A stretch of DNA of 9,153 nucleotides from Prevotellaceae bacterium (GTDB lineage: Bacteria; Bacteroidota; Bacteroidia; Bacteroidales; UBA932), in the NCBI GenBank assembly GCA_031259805.1, contig JAIRKX010000197.1:1-9153 (forward strand). The letters run 5' to 3'. The first letter of the stretch is position 1; the number at the start of each line of letters is the position of its first letter. Both the position numbers and the translations under genes were made by a program. The notes under the pieces were generated by a model, which worked only from the letters and a program-made list of their open reading frames with translations, made no database searches and was not told the origin of the DNA. Below are positions 7,735-9,153 of the stretch, one piece after another.

Positions 7735-8334
7735 ATGTTAAAATTTACACCCGAGCAGGAAGCACTCTTTTGCAAATTCAAAGAAGGGGATGAAGAAGCG
7801 TTTTCGTTTTTTTATCAACTTTTTATTAATGATTTGTACGCATACGGCAAAGGCTTGTGCGCCGAGAGCGAGTGGGTGAAAGATGTTATTCAGGATGTTT
7901 TCCTGAAAGTCTACTTCAAGGAAAAAGAGTATGAATCGCTCGCTCATTTTAAGTATTTTTTATTGAAGTCGGTTAAAAATAAATTGTACGACTTGTATAA
8001 ATCCAAATCGGTCACGGCGACCACCCCGATTACCGGCGCGGGTATGGACTTTACGCTGTCCGCTACCGTGCTCGACGATATCATCCGTTCGGACGACAAG
8101 CTCATTATTCAACAAAAAATAGATAAACTGCTGTCGACGCTTACCGCCCGGCAACGGGAAGTGATTTATCTCCGCTTCATTCAGGAACTGGATTATGCGC
8201 AGATTGCCGAAATGCTGAATATGAACCTGACCTCAGTCCGAAAATTAGTCTCCCGCTCCCTGAAACGACTAAAAGAAAACCAGCGACTGCTATTCGTATA
8301 TTTATTCCTGCTATACGCTTCGAGTTGGAAGTAG
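7735..8334 (+). CDS. ECF-type RNA polymerase sigma-70 family factor
   Basis: This is an alternative sigma factor with two domains. Sigma region 2 covers about residues 22-90 and includes the VKDVIQDVFLKVY helix (48-60) involved in core and -10 recognition. Region 4 covers about 130-182, with the helix-turn-helix LDYAQIAEMLNMNLTSVRKL (152-171) for -35 contact. The linker is short, as in the ECF group, and 199 residues is typical. The protein ends in an unusual hydrophobic tail, LLFVYLFLLYASSWK, after the last helix. No anti-sigma gene follows: the stop codon is only 2 bases from a repeat block. The upstream SusC lacks an STN domain, so a FecI/FecR-type circuit is not supported here. It is transcribed separately from the import operon, which ends in a strong terminator. 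Its target promoters are unknown. Confidence 0.93.
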   Translation: MLKFTPEQEALFCKFKEGDEEAFSFFYQLFINDLYAYGKGLCAESEWVKDVIQDVFLKVYFKEKEYESLAHFKYFLLKSVKNKLYDLYKSKSVTATTPITGAGMDFTLSATVLDDIIRSDDKLIIQQKIDKLLSTLTARQREVIYLRFIQELDYAQIAEMLNMNLTSVRKLVSRSLKRLKENQRLLFVYLFLLYASSWK

Positions 8335-8335
8335 A

Positions 8336-8576
8336 GAAGGGGGGTGCATTTCAAATTGTCGACGTCCGTCGGCTAAAGCCGACGGCAATGCGGGAGATTC
8401 CTCCTGCTTCGTTCCTCGCAGTTCGGAATGACGGGGAACGGTCGTCATTGCGAGCGAAGCGAAGCAATCCAGCACATTTGCCCTTTCTGGATTGCTTCGT
8501 CGCTGCGCTCCTCGCAATGACACGCTTCGTCGCGGAGCTTGTCCCGAGCGTAGCGTGGGGGCTCCTTGCAATGACG
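8336..8576 (+). repeat. Composite palindromic repeat block, right copy
   Basis: This is the right-hand counterpart of the block at 1-155, in inverted orientation. It opens with GAAGGGGGGTGCATTTCAAA and then has a near-perfect hairpin, CCGTCGGCT-AA-AGCCGACGG (8366-8385). A diverged half-unit ending in GGAATGAC follows (about 8390-8433). Next is a complete palindromic unit (8444-8521) with GTCATTGCGAG and CGCAATGAC as outer arms and GAAGCAATCC and GGATTGCTTC as inner arms. A further half-unit (8524-8576) matches the window start at 50 of 53 positions. The region therefore looks built by nested or repeated insertion. Reading frames through it are open only because of the repeat and are not credible genes. 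The first hairpin could weakly terminate sigma factor transcription but has no T-run. Confidence 0.75.
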
Positions 8577-8692
8577 GAGCAATGAATCGCCACATCGTTA
8601 CATCATCACATCATCATATATGTATTAGATGCGTCAGTCATGAGGGATGACGACTATGTATGGGTGTTTTAAAAAAATTAATTTTTTTTATG
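8577..8692. other. Intergenic stretch between the repeat block and the next promoter
   Basis: I see no gene here. The stretch holds a low-complexity run of CATCATCACATCATCAT type (about 8600-8616), a short GTCAT-GAGGG-ATGAC hairpin (8637-8651) and a long A/T run (about 8667-8690) leading into the -7 box at 8693. The A/T run could act as an UP-like or curved element for that promoter; this is inference. Confidence 0.5.
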
Positions 8693-8700
8693 TAACTTTG
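8693..8700 (+). promoter_or_regulatory. Putative -7 box upstream of the 42-bp repeat array
   Basis: TAACTTTG matches the Bacteroidetes -7 consensus TAnnTTTG exactly. The region 20-30 bases upstream is A/T-rich (TGTTTTAAAA) but holds no clean TTTG. A transcript from about 8706 would run through the whole hairpin array and into the partial gene at 9073, giving a leader of roughly 370 bases. No other -7 match was noticed between the array and that gene. Confidence 0.45.
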
Positions 8701-8784
8701 GCCGAAATAAATGATACTTACTAAAACCGTTTATTATCCGTGTATGAAAACAACCGATATCGTTCGTTGCTCAGCCAAATACAA

Positions 8785-8994
8785 TAGATGTTTTAATTTC
8801 CGCGCACCGTGGAAAGGCGAATACAGTATGTGTTTTATTTCCCCCGCGCTGGGGGAAGGCGAACACAGTATGTGTTTTGTTTCCCCCGCGCTGGGGGAAG
8901 GCGAACACAGTATGTGTTTCAGTTCCCCCGCGCTGGGGGAAGGCGAACACAGTATGTGTTTTGTTTCCCCCGCGCTGGGGGAAGGCGAACACAA
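8785..8994 (+). repeat. Array of five 42-bp tandem repeats, each with a hairpin
   Basis: Five units of exactly 42 bases start at 8785, 8827, 8869, 8911 and 8953. Units two to five differ only at unit positions 10-12 and 42; the first is diverged. Units two to five contain the inverted repeat TTCCCCC-GCGCT-GGGGGAA (unit positions 13-19 and 25-31) plus an outer GTGTT/AACAC pair (positions 4-8 and 36-40). The diverged first unit keeps the stem through paired changes: position 15 with 29 is T-A instead of C-G, and 18 with 26 is G-T instead of C-G. The variable bases of the near-identical units fall in the unpaired stretch between the two stems. Because 42 is a multiple of three and the unit lacks stops, five of the six reading frames stay open, so open frames are no evidence of coding. 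The array sits between a -7 box and the gene at 9073. Confidence 0.95.
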
Positions 8995-9072
8995 TACAGG
9001 TTCAGGCATCTCCTCGCCGACATTTCTTTTTTTTAATTAAAATTAATATAAATCATTAACACTTTATTCAGT

Positions 9073-9153
9073 ATGAAAAAATTACTTACTATTCACCTTA
9101 GGTCGCTGCCTCTGGCTGCCCATTTTAATTATGTAACTAAATTTGTCCTGCTG
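9073..9153 (+). CDS. 5' end of a DUF6261-like protein gene, cut by the window end
   Basis: Only 27 codons are visible: MKKLLTIHLRSLPLAAHFNY, then VTKFVLL. The start is the first ATG after the repeat array, preceded by an A/T-rich leader (TTAATTAAAATTAATATAAA) without a clear Shine-Dalgarno sequence. The spacing of Leu-Arg-x-Leu, the His-Phe pair and the following aromatic residues recalls the N-terminus of Bacteroidales DUF6261 proteins, which commonly show a similar L-x-x-E/A-H-F pattern. The stretch is not a convincing signal peptide because of its His and Arg content, so a cytoplasmic protein is likely. The family assignment is tentative because so little is visible. Confidence 0.55.
   Translation, partial: MKKLLTIHLRSLPLAAHFNYVTKFVLL

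Noticed and set aside
274..8334. FecI/FecR-type cell-surface signalling circuit linking the transporter to the sigma factor
   Set aside because: The SusC-type protein goes straight from signal peptide to the carboxypeptidase-regulatory-like domain with no STN domain, and no FecR-like gene is present. The sigma gene is beyond a strong terminator.
8311..8595. Overlapping small reading frames on both strands (80-94 residues) after the sigma gene
   Set aside because: They lie within the palindromic repeat block and encode the peptide pattern such repeats give in many genomes (for example RSNPAHLPFLDCFVA); no start or ribosome-binding signal supports them.
8785..8994. CRISPR array, because the units superficially resemble type I-E repeats (CCCCGCGC-like stem)
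   Set aside because: The whole 42-base unit repeats almost without change, so there are no unique spacers, and no cas gene is in the window. It is a plain tandem repeat.
8711..9040. 109-residue reading frame with a 14-residue repeat (SPALGEGEHSMCF type)
   Set aside because: The repeat period is a multiple of three and the unit has no stops, so most frames on both strands are open here. Differences between units are not biased to synonymous positions in this frame, and the conserved feature is base pairing. A real peptide cannot be fully excluded.

Overview
The window is typical Bacteroidota DNA, probably order Bacteroidales. The evidence is a SusC/SusD outer-membrane pair, three Bacteroidetes-type lipoproteins, -7 boxes close to TAnnTTTG, and little Shine-Dalgarno sequence before the genes. 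I cannot place the genus.

Layout. Positions 1-155 hold a GTCATTGCGAG-type palindromic repeat. A putative promoter (166-197), an imperfect 28-bp dyad (209-236) and a 9-codon mini-ORF overlapping the next start codon (248-277) lead into a four-gene, same-strand operon (274-7485). Its genes encode a SusC/RagA-type TonB-dependent transporter, a SusD/RagB lipoprotein, an HExxH zinc metallohydrolase lipoprotein of the substrate-import-associated type, and a DUF4302 lipoprotein. A strong intrinsic terminator (7509-7543) closes the operon. The next intergenic stretch carries three copies of a 23-bp-period repeat resembling an IS21-type end, then a promoter-like site for an ECF sigma factor (7735-8334). 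A second, composite repeat block (8336-8576) begins 2 nt after the sigma factor stop, in inverted orientation to the first block. Beyond it are another promoter-like site (8693-8700), an array of five 42-bp units each able to form a hairpin (8785-8994), and the first 27 codons of a gene resembling the DUF6261 family (9073 to the window end).

How the parts work together. SusC and SusD would form a TonB-driven import complex for an oligomeric nutrient. The metallohydrolase and DUF4302 proteins are lipoproteins with acidic residues just after the lipid cysteine, which suits surface exposure; they could process or bind the substrate. No glycoside hydrolase, sulfatase or hybrid two-component regulator is present, so a classical polysaccharide locus is not supported. 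A protein or peptide substrate is more plausible but remains inference. The SusC lacks an STN domain and no FecR-like anti-sigma gene is visible, so the nearby ECF sigma factor has no evident trans-envelope link to the transporter.

The points most worth a second look are the 42-bp hairpin array with paired substitutions in its stems, the inverted repeat blocks bracketing the whole import and sigma locus, and the dyad plus mini-ORF in the operon leader.
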